DNA from: an uncultured Lachnospiraceae bacterium
Lineage (GTDB): Bacteria; Bacillota; Clostridia; Lachnospirales; Lachnospiraceae
Direction of reading: 5' to 3'
Length of the DNA: 6,958 nucleotides
Assembly (NCBI GenBank): GCA_947177515.1
Contig: CAMWUU010000192.1
Location: 1-6,958 of the forward strand
A model generated the notes under the pieces. It did not search any database and was not told where the DNA came from. It worked only from the letters and a program-made list of their open reading frames with translations. Each line of letters begins with the position of its first letter. Within the stretch, counting starts at the first letter, position 1. The translations under genes and the position numbers were made by a program. Shown one piece after another: positions 1 through 6,600 of this stretch.

Positions 1-2
1 GC

Positions 3-40
3 GGGGGCCCGTTTATGTTTATAACAGACAGCAAAAAAAA
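3..40 (+). other. Probable upstream coding piece of the coiled-coil gene, out of frame by one base
   Basis: Reading from base 3, the translation GGPFMFITDSKK ends in an A8 run (33-40). Past the run this frame gives no family-like sequence, while the frame of the next gene gives TAGEEVDTDAEIRKIKEA directly downstream. Removing one A would join the two without a break. The joined N-terminus then resembles the end of a membrane anchor followed by a charged linker, which is what I recall of DUF6115-type proteins. The gene probably starts left of the window. This is inference from frame and composition, without an alignment. Confidence 0.5.
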
Positions 41-54
41 CAGCCGGGGAAGAA

Positions 55-783
55 GTGGATACGGATGCGGAGATCCGCAAGATCAAAGAGGCAGCAGTCT
101 TACATGAAGGAGAGGTGCGCGACCGGCTGAAAGATTTGCTGTCACAGGAGTGTGGTGCGGCGCTTGATGATGTAAAGGAAAAACTTTCCGAAATTTCAAA
201 TGACAAGATTATGGCGGTGGATGAGTATGCGGGTCAGGTGCTTGCAAGAATAGAAAATAATAATCAGTCCGTTGTGTTTTTGTATGATATGCTCCAAAAA
301 AAAGAGGATGAGATGAAATCTACCATGAATAAAATGGAGCAGACTAGAAGGGAGAACAGGGAGCTTTTTGACCGCCTAGAGGAGTTGAAACAGGCAAAAG
401 CCCGTGTGGCAAGCCGGAATGCAGCAAAACAGGCAGGTGCAAAACAGATGGCTAAAGAGGTAGCTAAGGGAGGACAAGCCGAAAAGGTTACAGAGGTGCT
501 GCAGGAGGATTTAGCAGATAAAAAGGAACAAAAGGTGGGAAAAGATGCCCAAAAACTTACGCATACCCAGGCGGAGGCACTTGTAAAAGCACCGGAGGAT
601 AAAACAGGGGAGGATGGTGGAGTGGATCAAAAGGAACAGGAAGCTGCCGCATCCCTAGCAGATAGGCAGGAACAGGTGCTTGCCCTTTACCGGGAAAATA
701 TGTCCGTTAAGGATATATCAAAAAAACTCGCAATGGGGCAGGGAGAAGTTAAGCTTATTATCGATTTATACGCAAAGAAGTGA
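55..783 (+). CDS. DUF6115-like coiled-coil protein with C-terminal helix-turn-helix-like motif
   Basis: This is a hydrophilic, mostly helical protein, 242 residues if counted from GTG 55. A heptad-like charged helix covers about residues 76-118. A Lys/Glu/Gln-rich, low-complexity linker follows to about residue 200. The C-terminal 40 residues (QVLALYRENMSVKDISKKLA, then GQGEVKLIIDLY) look like a short helix-turn-helix. That end and the position before an MltG-tail protein and rpsB match DUF6115 proteins of Lachnospiraceae, whose function is not known. GTG 55 is a doubtful start, because the only Shine-Dalgarno candidate (GGGGAAG, 46-52) is too close. The true gene more likely begins upstream and is displaced at the A8 run (33-40). 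A second A8 run at 296-303 lies in frame. The stop overlaps the downstream GTG candidate by 4 bases, which suggests coupled translation. The family call is from memory of its C-terminal pattern. Confidence 0.72.
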   Translation: MDTDAEIRKIKEAAVLHEGEVRDRLKDLLSQECGAALDDVKEKLSEISNDKIMAVDEYAGQVLARIENNNQSVVFLYDMLQKKEDEMKSTMNKMEQTRRENRELFDRLEELKQAKARVASRNAAKQAGAKQMAKEVAKGGQAEKVTEVLQEDLADKKEQKVGKDAQKLTHTQAEALVKAPEDKTGEDGGVDQKEQEAAASLADRQEQVLALYRENMSVKDISKKLAMGQGEVKLIIDLYAKK

Positions 784-794
784 GAGGGAAAATC

Positions 795-1379
795 TTGAGA
801 TTTAAATATTACTTGCGCGGTGTCGGTGTTGGATTGATTCTCGCCGTCATCGTTTATTCTGCAATTATTATACCACATAAAGGGAATATGACGGATGATG
901 AAATTATGGCGCGGGCAAGGGCGCTTGGGATGGTTATGCAGGAGGATACGGAGGTTGATCTGTCCGCACTAACCGGAACTCCTTCCCCGACAGGGGAACC
1001 TTCCATAGACGGGGAGGATGGGGATGAGCCAGATCCCACACAGCCAAATGAAAGTGATTTAACCCCCACCCCCGATGGATTGGATAATGGGGAGGATGTA
1101 CCAACACCGCCTAAAAAGCCTGCCGCACCGGATGCGCTTCCGACCATGGGCGGACAGCCCCAGCCACCTTCTGACCCAATCCGTATTTCAGTAACAAACG
1201 GGATGGGTTCGGAAACCTTTGCCATTGAGGCAGAGAAGGCGGGACTCGTTGAAGACGCGGCGGATTTTGACCGCTATCTTATGCAAAACGGCTATGCGGA
1301 GAATCTTAAAGTAGGAATATTTGAGATTCCAGCAGGATCGGGATATGAGGAAATTGCCAGGATTGTCACAGGAAAATAA
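795..1379 (+). CDS. Single-pass membrane protein with MltG/YceG-like N-terminal-type domain, no catalytic domain
   Basis: The product starts MRFKYYLRGVGVG, and one hydrophobic helix follows immediately (GLILAVIVYSAIIIP). A helix-forming stretch, MTDDEIMARARALGM, is next, then a Pro/Asp/Gly/Thr-rich linker of about 70 residues. The last 65 residues (from IRISVTNGMG to EEIARIVTGK) resemble the small LysM-like subdomain at the start of endolytic transglycosylase MltG. The pattern is I-V-x-x-G, then F-x-x-Y-L, then L-K-x-G-x-F, then a final I-A-x-x-x-T-G. The lytic domain and its catalytic Glu are absent, so cell-wall cleavage is not expected; binding or tethering outside the membrane is possible. 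I chose TTG 795 because GAGAGGG (782-788 region) sits 6 bases upstream. GTG 780, overlapping the previous stop, is the alternative and adds five residues. No terminator separates it from the rpsB promoter 10 bases later. Confidence 0.75.
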   Translation: MRFKYYLRGVGVGLILAVIVYSAIIIPHKGNMTDDEIMARARALGMVMQEDTEVDLSALTGTPSPTGEPSIDGEDGDEPDPTQPNESDLTPTPDGLDNGEDVPTPPKKPAAPDALPTMGGQPQPPSDPIRISVTNGMGSETFAIEAEKAGLVEDAADFDRYLMQNGYAENLKVGIFEIPAGSGYEEIARIVTGK

Positions 1380-1389
1380 GAAAAAGTAC

Positions 1390-1418
1390 TTGCATTACAA
1401 GGAAAACTGTGGTAGAAT
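1390..1418 (+). promoter_or_regulatory. Sigma-A promoter of the rpsB-tsf operon
   Basis: The -35 is TTGCAT (1390-1395) and the -10 is TAGAAT (1413-1418), separated by exactly 17 bases. TGG directly before the -10 makes it an extended -10. Transcription would start near 1425 and leave an untranslated leader of about 135 bases before rpsB. The promoter begins 10 bases after the preceding gene ends. Confidence 0.82.
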
Positions 1419-1424
1419 CTAAAA

Positions 1425-1560
1425 GTCGTAAATATCAGCGGCAGATATAGAAATCACATAACCATGAGCGGTTTCCCGGTGCCGAAGAAGTTTTTAAAAC
1501 CCGGTGGGAAATGCAGGCGGACATGGCTATGGTAGAAAAACCAATATGGAGGAATAAGAC
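1425..1560 (+). promoter_or_regulatory. Structured 5' leader of rpsB, possible autoregulatory RNA
   Basis: GTTTCCC (1471-1477) pairs with GGGAAAT (1506-1512), a 7-bp stem including one G-U, and can be extended by GC/GC past a bulged G. Around it, CCATG (1462-1466) can pair with CATGG (1522-1526), or ACCAT (1461-1465) with ATGGT (1529-1533). These two outer pairings exclude each other. Many bacteria let ribosomal protein S2 repress its own mRNA through the leader; whether this leader does so is inference. The ribosome binding site GGAGGA (1548-1553) lies 7 bases before the ATG, outside the pairings. Confidence 0.45.
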
Positions 1561-2298
1561 ATGAGCGTTATTTCAATGAAACAGTTACTGGAAGCAGGTG
1601 TTCATTTCGGACATCAGACGAGAAGATGGAACCCGAAGATGGCGGAATATATCTATACTGAGAGAAACGGCATCTACATTATCGACCTGCAAAAGTCCGT
1701 TGGCAAGGTGGACGAGGCCTATTATGCGATTAAGGATATTATCGCAAACGGCGGCAAGATCCTGTTTGTCGGGACAAAGAAGCAGGCACAGGATTCCATT
1801 AAGTCCGAGGCGGAGCGCTGCGGTATGTACTATGTAAACGAGAGATGGCTGGGCGGTATGCTCACAAACTTCAAGACAATCCAGTCCAGGGTTGCAAGGT
1901 TAAAGGCGATTGAGAAGATGGCGGAGGACGGTACCTTTGAAGTTCTTCCGAAGAAGGAAGTTATCGCGTTAAAGAAGGAGTGGGAGAAGCTTGAGAAGAA
2001 CCTTGGCGGTATCAAGGAAATGAAGAACATCCCGGATGCAATCTTTGTCGTTGACCCGAAGAAAGAGAGAATCTGCGTACAGGAAGCACATACATTGGGA
2101 ATCCCGTTGATTGGTATTGCCGATACGAACTGTGACCCGGAGGAACTTGACTATGTTATCCCTGGCAATGATGATGCCATCCGTGCGGTAAAACTTATTG
2201 TGGCTAAAATGGCGGATGCCGTAATGGAGGCAAACCAGGGTGTTTCCATGAGTGATGTCCCAGAAGAGGAAACGGACGGGGAGCAGGAGGAGGCTTAG
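1561..2298 (+). CDS. rpsB: 30S ribosomal protein S2
   Basis: The 245-residue product is the usual length for bacterial S2, a late-assembling protein of the small subunit that binds between head and body and is needed for S1 or mRNA engagement. The start [20 protein letters not shown] is the S2 signature, followed by RRWNPKM and YIIDLQK. Further S2 hallmarks are [23 protein letters not shown], the helical hairpin rich in Lys and Glu (about residues 105-155), [12 protein letters not shown] and the [14 protein letters not shown] stretch. The acidic tail ([11 protein letters not shown]) is typical of clostridial forms. A strong GGAGGA site 7 bases upstream fixes the ATG. It is the first gene of a two-gene transcript with tsf, 44 bases before it. 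No defect is seen. Confidence 0.98.
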   Translation: MSVISMKQLLEAGVHFGHQTRRWNPKMAEYIYTERNGIYIIDLQKSVGKVDEAYYAIKDIIANGGKILFVGTKKQAQDSIKSEAERCGMYYVNERWLGGMLTNFKTIQSRVARLKAIEKMAEDGTFEVLPKKEVIALKKEWEKLEKNLGGIKEMKNIPDAIFVVDPKKERICVQEAHTLGIPLIGIADTNCDPEELDYVIPGNDDAIRAVKLIVAKMADAVMEANQGVSMSDVPEEETDGEQEEA

Positions 2299-2342
2299 AG
2301 CCTATAGATAATTGTAATTATGAAAAGAATGGAGGTATTCGT

Positions 2343-3275
2343 ATGGCTGATATATCGGCAAAGCTAGTAAAAGAATTAAGGGAGATGACCGGCGCGGGCA
2401 TGATGGACTGCAAGAAGGCACTTGTTGCGACGGACGGGAATATGGATGAGGCAGTTGAGTTTCTGAGGAAGAACGGACAGGCCAAAGCAGATAAAAAGGC
2501 TAACCGCATTGCTGCGGAGGGGATCTGCAAGATTGCCTGCGAGGGCGATAAGGCGGCTGCGGTGGTTGAGGTTAATTCTGAAACCGACTTCGTAGCAAAG
2601 AACGAGCAGTTCCAGACTTTTGTGGGACAGGTAGCAGATCTTGTTGTAGCGGGCGATTATGCGGATGTGGACGCACTGCTTGCGGCACCGTTTGATGCAA
2701 CAAAGACCGTAAAGGAAGCCCTGGTTGAGAAGGTAGCAACCATCGGTGAAAATTTAAATATCCGCAGGTTTGCAAAGGTGACAGCAGAGAATGGCTGTGT
2801 TATGACCTACACGCACGGCGGCGGCAGGATTGGCGTTATTGTTGAAGCTGCAACGGATGTGGTAAACGACTCCATCAAGGAGGCGCTTTCTAATGTGGCA
2901 ATGCAGATTGCAGCGCTTTATCCGAAGTATGTTAGCAAGGATGAGATCGGTGCGGATTTTATTGAGCATGAGAAGGAGATTATCCGTGCACAGATTATGA
3001 ATGACCCGAAGGAGTCAAAGAAGCCTGCAAACGTGATTGAGGGTATGATCGCGGGCCGTGTGAACAAGGAACTGAAGGAAATCTGCCTTGTTGACCAGGT
3101 TTATGTAAAAGCTGAGGATGGCAAACAAAATGTTGGCCAGTATGTAGCACAGGTTGCAAAGGAAAATAACGCTGCTTTCTCCATCAAGCGCTTTGTACGC
3201 TTTGAAACGGGCGAGGGACTTGAGAAGAAGAGCGAGGATTTTGCGGCTGAGGTTGCAGCACAGATGGGGCAGTAA
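2343..3275 (+). CDS. tsf: Elongation factor Ts (EF-Tu nucleotide exchange factor)
   Basis: EF-Ts releases GDP from EF-Tu so that GTP can bind, recycling the factor during translation in the cytoplasm. The 310 residues fit the long form with two core subdomains. The N-terminal UBA-like helical domain carries VKELREMTGAGMMDCKKAL (about residues 9-27) and the following linker has FLRKNGQAKADKK. The core begins with the hallmark NSETDFVAKNEQF (about residues 78-90), whose Asp-Phe contacts the Mg site of EF-Tu. THGGGRIGVIVE and the C-terminal KENNAAFSIKRFVRFETGEG are also characteristic. GGAGG (2331-2335) is 7 bases before ATG 2343. It shares the rpsB transcript, which ends at the hairpin at 3396-3440. 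The gene is intact. Confidence 0.98.
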   Translation: MADISAKLVKELREMTGAGMMDCKKALVATDGNMDEAVEFLRKNGQAKADKKANRIAAEGICKIACEGDKAAAVVEVNSETDFVAKNEQFQTFVGQVADLVVAGDYADVDALLAAPFDATKTVKEALVEKVATIGENLNIRRFAKVTAENGCVMTYTHGGGRIGVIVEAATDVVNDSIKEALSNVAMQIAALYPKYVSKDEIGADFIEHEKEIIRAQIMNDPKESKKPANVIEGMIAGRVNKELKEICLVDQVYVKAEDGKQNVGQYVAQVAKENNAAFSIKRFVRFETGEGLEKKSEDFAAEVAAQMGQ

Positions 3276-3395
3276 GCGGAATTTGCATTTGAAATAACTG
3301 TATAGAATTATAAGGCTCCGAATGCCTTGGCTTAATAGTGATAAGGAAGTATCTCAACTTATAATATCATCAGTTGGCAGTCTGTAGTGCAAAAG
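3276..3395 (+). other. 3' untranslated region between tsf and the terminator
   Basis: No open frame with a credible start was seen in these 120 bases. A small hairpin, AAGGC (3312-3316) with GCCTT (3324-3328), has a seven-base loop. TATAAT at 3360-3365 is a perfect -10 sequence, but no -35 lies at the right distance and no TG precedes it. The stretch is most simply the end of the tsf mRNA. Confidence 0.5.
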
Positions 3396-3440
3396 GCTGG
3401 TGTCGACGTGGCCTAACCTCCATGTCGATACCAGCTTTTT
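3396..3440 (+). terminator. Strong intrinsic terminator of rpsB-tsf
   Basis: The arms 3396-3411 (GCTGGTGTCGACGTGG) and 3420-3435 (CCATGTCGATACCAGC) pair over 16 bp with two G-U pairs and no mismatch, around the 8-base loop CCTAACCT. Five T follow (3436-3440). Four A precede the stem (3391-3394), so it may also act on the opposite strand. It isolates the translation genes from the accessory genes to the right. Confidence 0.93.
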
Positions 3441-3522
3441 ATTCCTAATGCCTGACATCCGTATGTTTGGTAACTTAGCAAAGGATCCTTCATCAAAATT
3501 TCGACATATTTTGGATTTCCCC

Positions 3523-3551
3523 TTGTGCGCCGTTTACGTTTGTATTATAAT
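3523..3551 (+). promoter_or_regulatory. Promoter of the ribbon-helix-helix gene, with a repeat in the spacer
   Basis: TTGTGC (3523-3528) and a perfect TATAAT (3546-3551) are 17 bases apart. The spacer holds the tandem repeat CGTTTA CGTTTG (3531-3542). Short direct repeats are typical operators of RHH repressors, so autoregulation is possible but inferred. The expected start is near 3558, leaving a very short leader. Confidence 0.72.
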
Positions 3552-3573
3552 AGAGCAAAATGGAGGTACTCAT

Positions 3574-3777
3574 ATGGAAATGCCAATATTAAAAATTGAA
3601 CCTAAAAAATATACTGGCGAGTCCACGGTTGTTTCTATGAGGATGCCACGCGATATGGTCAAGGAACTTGATACCATTGCCGCTGCAACAGGTTATACAA
3701 GAACTGAACTTATGATGCTGTGTCTTGAATTTTCCCTACAGCACATGGAGATTGTGCAAAAACAGATGAACAAGTGA
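3574..3777 (+). CDS. Small ribbon-helix-helix (CopG/Arc-type) DNA-binding protein
   Basis: The protein has 67 residues. The segment STVVSMRMPRDMVKELDTIA (17-36) followed by ATGYTRTELMMLCLEFSLQH fits a ribbon-helix-helix fold. The beta strand VVSMRMP would supply the base-contacting side chains of a dimer, helix A is DMVKELDTIAAATG, and helix B is TRTELMMLCLEFSLQHMEIVQ. Such proteins usually repress their own operon and often belong to toxin-antitoxin or mobile-element control circuits. ATG 3574 is the start because GGAGGT (3562-3567) is 6 bases upstream and the promoter -10 is at 3546-3551. The same frame is open back to 3400, but that part lies inside the tsf terminator. It is the first gene after the terminator and precedes the 339-residue gene by about 40 bases. 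Its target is unknown. Confidence 0.85.
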   Translation: MEMPILKIEPKKYTGESTVVSMRMPRDMVKELDTIAAATGYTRTELMMLCLEFSLQHMEIVQKQMNK

Positions 3778-3816
3778 GCCGTACAATATTGATTAGTATA
3801 TAACAAAGCGGAAATT

Positions 3817-4836
3817 ATGTTCGATGGCAGAGAATGGGGTGTATACGACATGGGAGAGAATAAAAAGCTGGTTTACGGAGATATGGAAAGATACTTAGCA
3901 GGAAAAGCGCAGATGAAGGTGTTTAGATCGAATCAATATCTGTATTGGAGAGTTGCCGCCGTAAAGTCCATGCGAAAAATAATACTGAGTGCTGATGAGT
4001 TTTACTGTGATTTAGAAGATGAGCTTTCCTTTGATAAATTGGAAGATGTGTCAGCGGAAGACCAAGCGGACATTGTAAATAACGAGATAAGAAATGGATG
4101 GTTGTTTGAAGCAGTATCTCAGGCAGAGCAATCAATAGAAGACTTGTTCTCGCTTTTGAGAAATTCTGGTGATATTGCGTATTTTGCTAAAAATGTGGTG
4201 AATTATAATGCAACCAAAGTAAAAAAGTACATATGGGAATTCAAAACAGATGAAATCGAATACATAATGCAGGAATTTAAGCTACCGTATTTTTCATTGG
4301 ACGATCCATGGGAAAATCAAGAAGTTTTTGATTACTACAGGAAGTCCGTACTTTTGATACAACAATATCTCCAGGAATTGATTGCATTTCACAAAAAATA
4401 TTATCTCGATTATTGTCAATATAAACATGGGATGTCCGTTGCGTTATGCCCGTTTGGAAAACACCGTACCAAAAGCGAAGAAAAGGGTGATCTACGCAAA
4501 GGTGTATTAATGACGTTTGATAGTTATACAGTGGACAAGCGATATGGTGTGTCAGGCGAGCTACCACAAATGGCGATGTGCATTACTCCGGAAATCGGGT
4601 CATATGTTAGCCGCTTGCATCAGGAAGGAAATTTACTGCATTATAGTATGCACGTTGTGAATATAGACGAGGTTGTTCGTATTACTGAAAAAGCATTTAC
4701 ACTATTCAATATTGTGTGGACAAATTTGCTGAAACGATGTGAATTGACGGATGAGGATGAGATCAACGAATGGGCATTTCCACTGGATAATCCTAGAAAA
4801 TATTTCGTTATCGAATTTCCAATTCAGCCCGACTGA
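3817..4836 (+). CDS. Unrecognised 339-residue helical protein with YKHG motif
   Basis: I do not recognise this protein. It has no signal peptide or membrane segment. It looks largely alpha-helical through about residue 205. The segment AEQSIEDLFSLLRNS (103-117) and the later FHKKYYLDYCQYKHGMSVAL (191-210) recall helical bundle families of HEPN type, in which a conserved polar-His motif ends the last helix. The canonical R-x(4-6)-H motif is not evident, so this is only a suggestion. The C-terminal third (VLMTFDSYTVDKRYG onward) looks more strand-rich. Base composition is AT-rich: the 60 bases from 4201 have 16 G+C. Neither start has a strong ribosome site. ATG 3817 follows a weak AGCGGA; ATG 3850 (MGENKKLVYGD) has GGGGTG 8 bases upstream and is equally possible. 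It lies between an RHH gene and a TIR gene, which suggests an accessory or defence role. Confidence 0.7.
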   Translation: MFDGREWGVYDMGENKKLVYGDMERYLAGKAQMKVFRSNQYLYWRVAAVKSMRKIILSADEFYCDLEDELSFDKLEDVSAEDQADIVNNEIRNGWLFEAVSQAEQSIEDLFSLLRNSGDIAYFAKNVVNYNATKVKKYIWEFKTDEIEYIMQEFKLPYFSLDDPWENQEVFDYYRKSVLLIQQYLQELIAFHKKYYLDYCQYKHGMSVALCPFGKHRTKSEEKGDLRKGVLMTFDSYTVDKRYGVSGELPQMAMCITPEIGSYVSRLHQEGNLLHYSMHVVNIDEVVRITEKAFTLFNIVWTNLLKRCELTDEDEINEWAFPLDNPRKYFVIEFPIQPD

Positions 4837-4863
4837 TTTGCTTCTCAAGGCATTTGAAACATA

Positions 4864-4892
4864 TTGACTCCAATCAAAAATCAAGTTTTTAT
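4864..4892 (+). promoter_or_regulatory. Weak candidate promoter before the TIR gene
   Basis: TTGACT (4864-4869) is a good -35, and TTTTAT (4887-4892) lies 17 bases downstream as a poor -10. The start point would then fall very near the ribosome site AGAGGA (4894-4899). The TIR gene may instead depend on transcription from the RHH promoter, since no terminator was seen in the 73-base gap. Confidence 0.3.
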
Positions 4893-4909
4893 GAGAGGAA
4901 TATACAACA

Positions 4910-5704
4910 ATGGCAATCATCAAATGTAAAATGTGTGGCGGCGATTTGAACATCGTGGAGGAATCTACCATCGCTGAGTGCGAATACTGCGGCTCCAGAC
5001 AGACAATTCCCAATCAGGACAATGAGAAAAAGCTGACCTTGTTCGCCCGCGCTGACCGTTTGCGTCGGGCCTGCGAGTTCGATAAAGCGGCGGGAGTCTA
5101 CGAGTCCATCGTGGCCGACTTCCCGGAGGAAGCGGAGGCGTACTGGGGGCTTGTGCTGTGCCGGTACGGCATTGAATATGTGGATGATCCAGCCACTGGG
5201 AAGAAAATCCCCACCTGTCACCGTTCTTCTTTTGATAGCATCTTGGATGACACAGATTTCGACCAGGCTTGTGAGAACGCTGATGCCATCGCCCGTCGGC
5301 TCTATCGGGACGAGGCCAAAGCTATTGAAAATATCCGGCGAGGCATTTTGGAGGTTTCTGGCAAAGAAGAACCTTACGATATTTTCATCTGTTACAAAGA
5401 GACAGACGAAAACGGTGGGCGTACCATCGACAGCGTGATTGCCCAGGACGTGTACGATTCGCTCACCGAAAAAGGTTATCGAGTGTTCTTCTCCCGCATT
5501 TCTTTGGAGGACAAACTGGGCACGGAGTACGAACCCTACATATTCGCCGCACTGAACTCCGCCAAGGTCATGCTGGCGTTCGGTACGGACTTCGAGTGTT
5601 TCAATGCCGTATGGGTGAAAAACGAGTGGAGCCGCTTCCTGGCGTTGATCGCTGCGGGACAGAAAAAGACTCTCGTTCCCTGCTATAAAGGCATTGATGC
5701 CTAG
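4910..5704 (+). CDS. N-terminal fragment of TIR protein: zinc ribbon, TPR-like helices and TIR domain
   Basis: The fragment has 264 residues. Cys6, Cys9, Cys24 and Cys27 form a two-knuckle zinc ribbon (KCKMCGG, CEYCGSR). Residues 42-90 are helical and TPR-like (FARADRLRRACEFDKAAGVY, EEAEAYWGLVLCRYGI). The TIR domain covers about residues 154-264. Strand A with box 1 is YDIFICYKETD, GYRVFFSRISLE is the next characteristic strand, and the acidic GTEYEPY (204-210) begins the helix where NAD-cleaving TIRs carry their Glu. E206 and E208 are candidates. VWVKNEWSRFLAL and KTLVPCY close the fold. Translation ends at TAG just after the TIR domain, so the fragment could fold by itself. ATG 4910 has AGAGGA (4894-4899) 10 bases upstream. 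G+C reaches 39 of 60 at 5041-5100, richer than its neighbours. Confidence 0.85.
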   Translation: MAIIKCKMCGGDLNIVEESTIAECEYCGSRQTIPNQDNEKKLTLFARADRLRRACEFDKAAGVYESIVADFPEEAEAYWGLVLCRYGIEYVDDPATGKKIPTCHRSSFDSILDDTDFDQACENADAIARRLYRDEAKAIENIRRGILEVSGKEEPYDIFICYKETDENGGRTIDSVIAQDVYDSLTEKGYRVFFSRISLEDKLGTEYEPYIFAALNSAKVMLAFGTDFECFNAVWVKNEWSRFLALIAAGQKKTLVPCYKGIDA

Positions 5705-5706
5705 AT

Positions 5707-6600
5707 ATGCCCAAGGAGTTTGCAAAGCTCCAGGCCCAAGATATGGGTAAGGTAGGGGCGATTCAAGACCTGTTGCGGGGAATCGACAAAATCATGGGAA
5801 AAGGGAGTATTACGCATGCGGGTATGCCTAGTTCTGCTGCCACGTCTCAGAACGCACTCACTGAACGAGGTATGCTATTTTTGGAGGACAAAGATTGGGC
5901 GAAAGCAGATGAATATTTTGAACGGGCACTCGACCAAAATCCTCATGATGGACAAGCCTATCTTGGAAAAGTCCTTTCGATGCTTCGGCTTGAAAACGTG
6001 GCTGAGATCGACAATTTAGTTATCAATATTCAATCTTTCAAGGATTTTACTCGTGCTATGCAGTATGCAACACCTGATAAGAAAGCAATGTTGCAGGAGA
6101 TTTATGATCGTGCGCACAAGAAGTGGCTTATTAAGTGTATCTGTTATATCGTCAAAAGGGCTGCAAAAAAGAAGGAAAAAGAAGAATACTTACAAGAGTT
6201 AGAGAGGGAAAAAGCCAGGCAAGAGGCTGAACGCCAGCGGCAGGAGGAAGAGCGTCAACGACGAGAGGAAGCGGAAAAACTGCAGAGGGATAACGAAACT
6301 ACCAGGATTCATATTCTGAAATATTTTGAATCCACTGACGATCAACTCTCTGCCAGAGAACTGCGAACCGCTTTATCAAGGCAAAAACTTGAAGCGAGAA
6401 ACATTCAGTCTAACTGTGAAGTGTTAATTCAGCAAGGAAAACTGGAGCAACACAAGGACAATACACGAACCGTCTACTGCTTGGTCGGCAGAGCAAATCG
6501 TATGGCAGAGCAACAAGCGCGGTTAGATGCTGAGGCTCGGATTGCACAAGAGCAGCAACGGAAACGTGAACAACAAATTCAACAGCTTCAGGCAGAGTGA
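5707..6600 (+). CDS. C-terminal fragment of TIR protein: TPR, coiled coil and winged-helix-like segment
   Basis: This frame opens at ATG 5707, two bases after the TAG of the first fragment, and gives 297 residues. The first 30 residues (MPKEFAKLQAQDMGKVGAIQ, then DLLRGIDKIM) are the tail normally fused to the TIR domain. A canonical TPR unit lies at about 52-90 (ERGMLFLEDKDWAKADEYFE, RALDQNPHDGQAYLGKVL). A long charged coiled coil runs from about 151 to 197 (EEERQRREEAEKL). Residues 200-259 (RIHILKYFESTDDQLSAREL to NTRTVYCL) look like a winged helix. A second coil follows and is cut by TGA 6598-6600. No good ribosome site precedes ATG 5707 (AAAGG is about 15 bases away), so a separate product would need reinitiation after the TAG. 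The fragment may well not be made. Confidence 0.7.
   Translation: MPKEFAKLQAQDMGKVGAIQDLLRGIDKIMGKGSITHAGMPSSAATSQNALTERGMLFLEDKDWAKADEYFERALDQNPHDGQAYLGKVLSMLRLENVAEIDNLVINIQSFKDFTRAMQYATPDKKAMLQEIYDRAHKKWLIKCICYIVKRAAKKKEKEEYLQELEREKARQEAERQRQEEERQRREEAEKLQRDNETTRIHILKYFESTDDQLSARELRTALSRQKLEARNIQSNCEVLIQQGKLEQHKDNTRTVYCLVGRANRMAEQQARLDAEARIAQEQQRKREQQIQQLQAE

Noticed and set aside
854..1225. Minus-strand open frame opposite the membrane protein
   Set aside because: Its Ser/Gly/Pro-rich translation is the mirror of the linker on the + strand, with no ribosome site.
3360..3365. Perfect TATAAT as a promoter in the tsf 3' region
   Set aside because: No -35 occurs 16-18 bases upstream (the bases there are AGTGAT), no extended TG precedes it, and the terminator follows shortly after.
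3400..3573. Longer N-terminus for the ribbon-helix-helix protein
   Set aside because: The extension starts inside the tsf terminator stem and lies upstream of the gene's own promoter. ATG 3574 has GGAGGT at the right distance.
5699..5709. Programmed ribosomal frameshift in the TIR gene
   Set aside because: There is no slippery heptamer or homopolymer at the junction, and a second lesion downstream points to decay or error.
4889..5725. Minus-strand open frame of 278 codons across the TIR gene
   Set aside because: It mirrors the GC-rich TIR coding region, has no family-like motifs, and the + strand carries clear zinc-ribbon and TIR motifs.
6598..6600. TGA recoded as Trp or selenocysteine
   Set aside because: Other genes here use TGA as their normal stop (783, 3777), and no selenocysteine-type hairpin was seen directly downstream.
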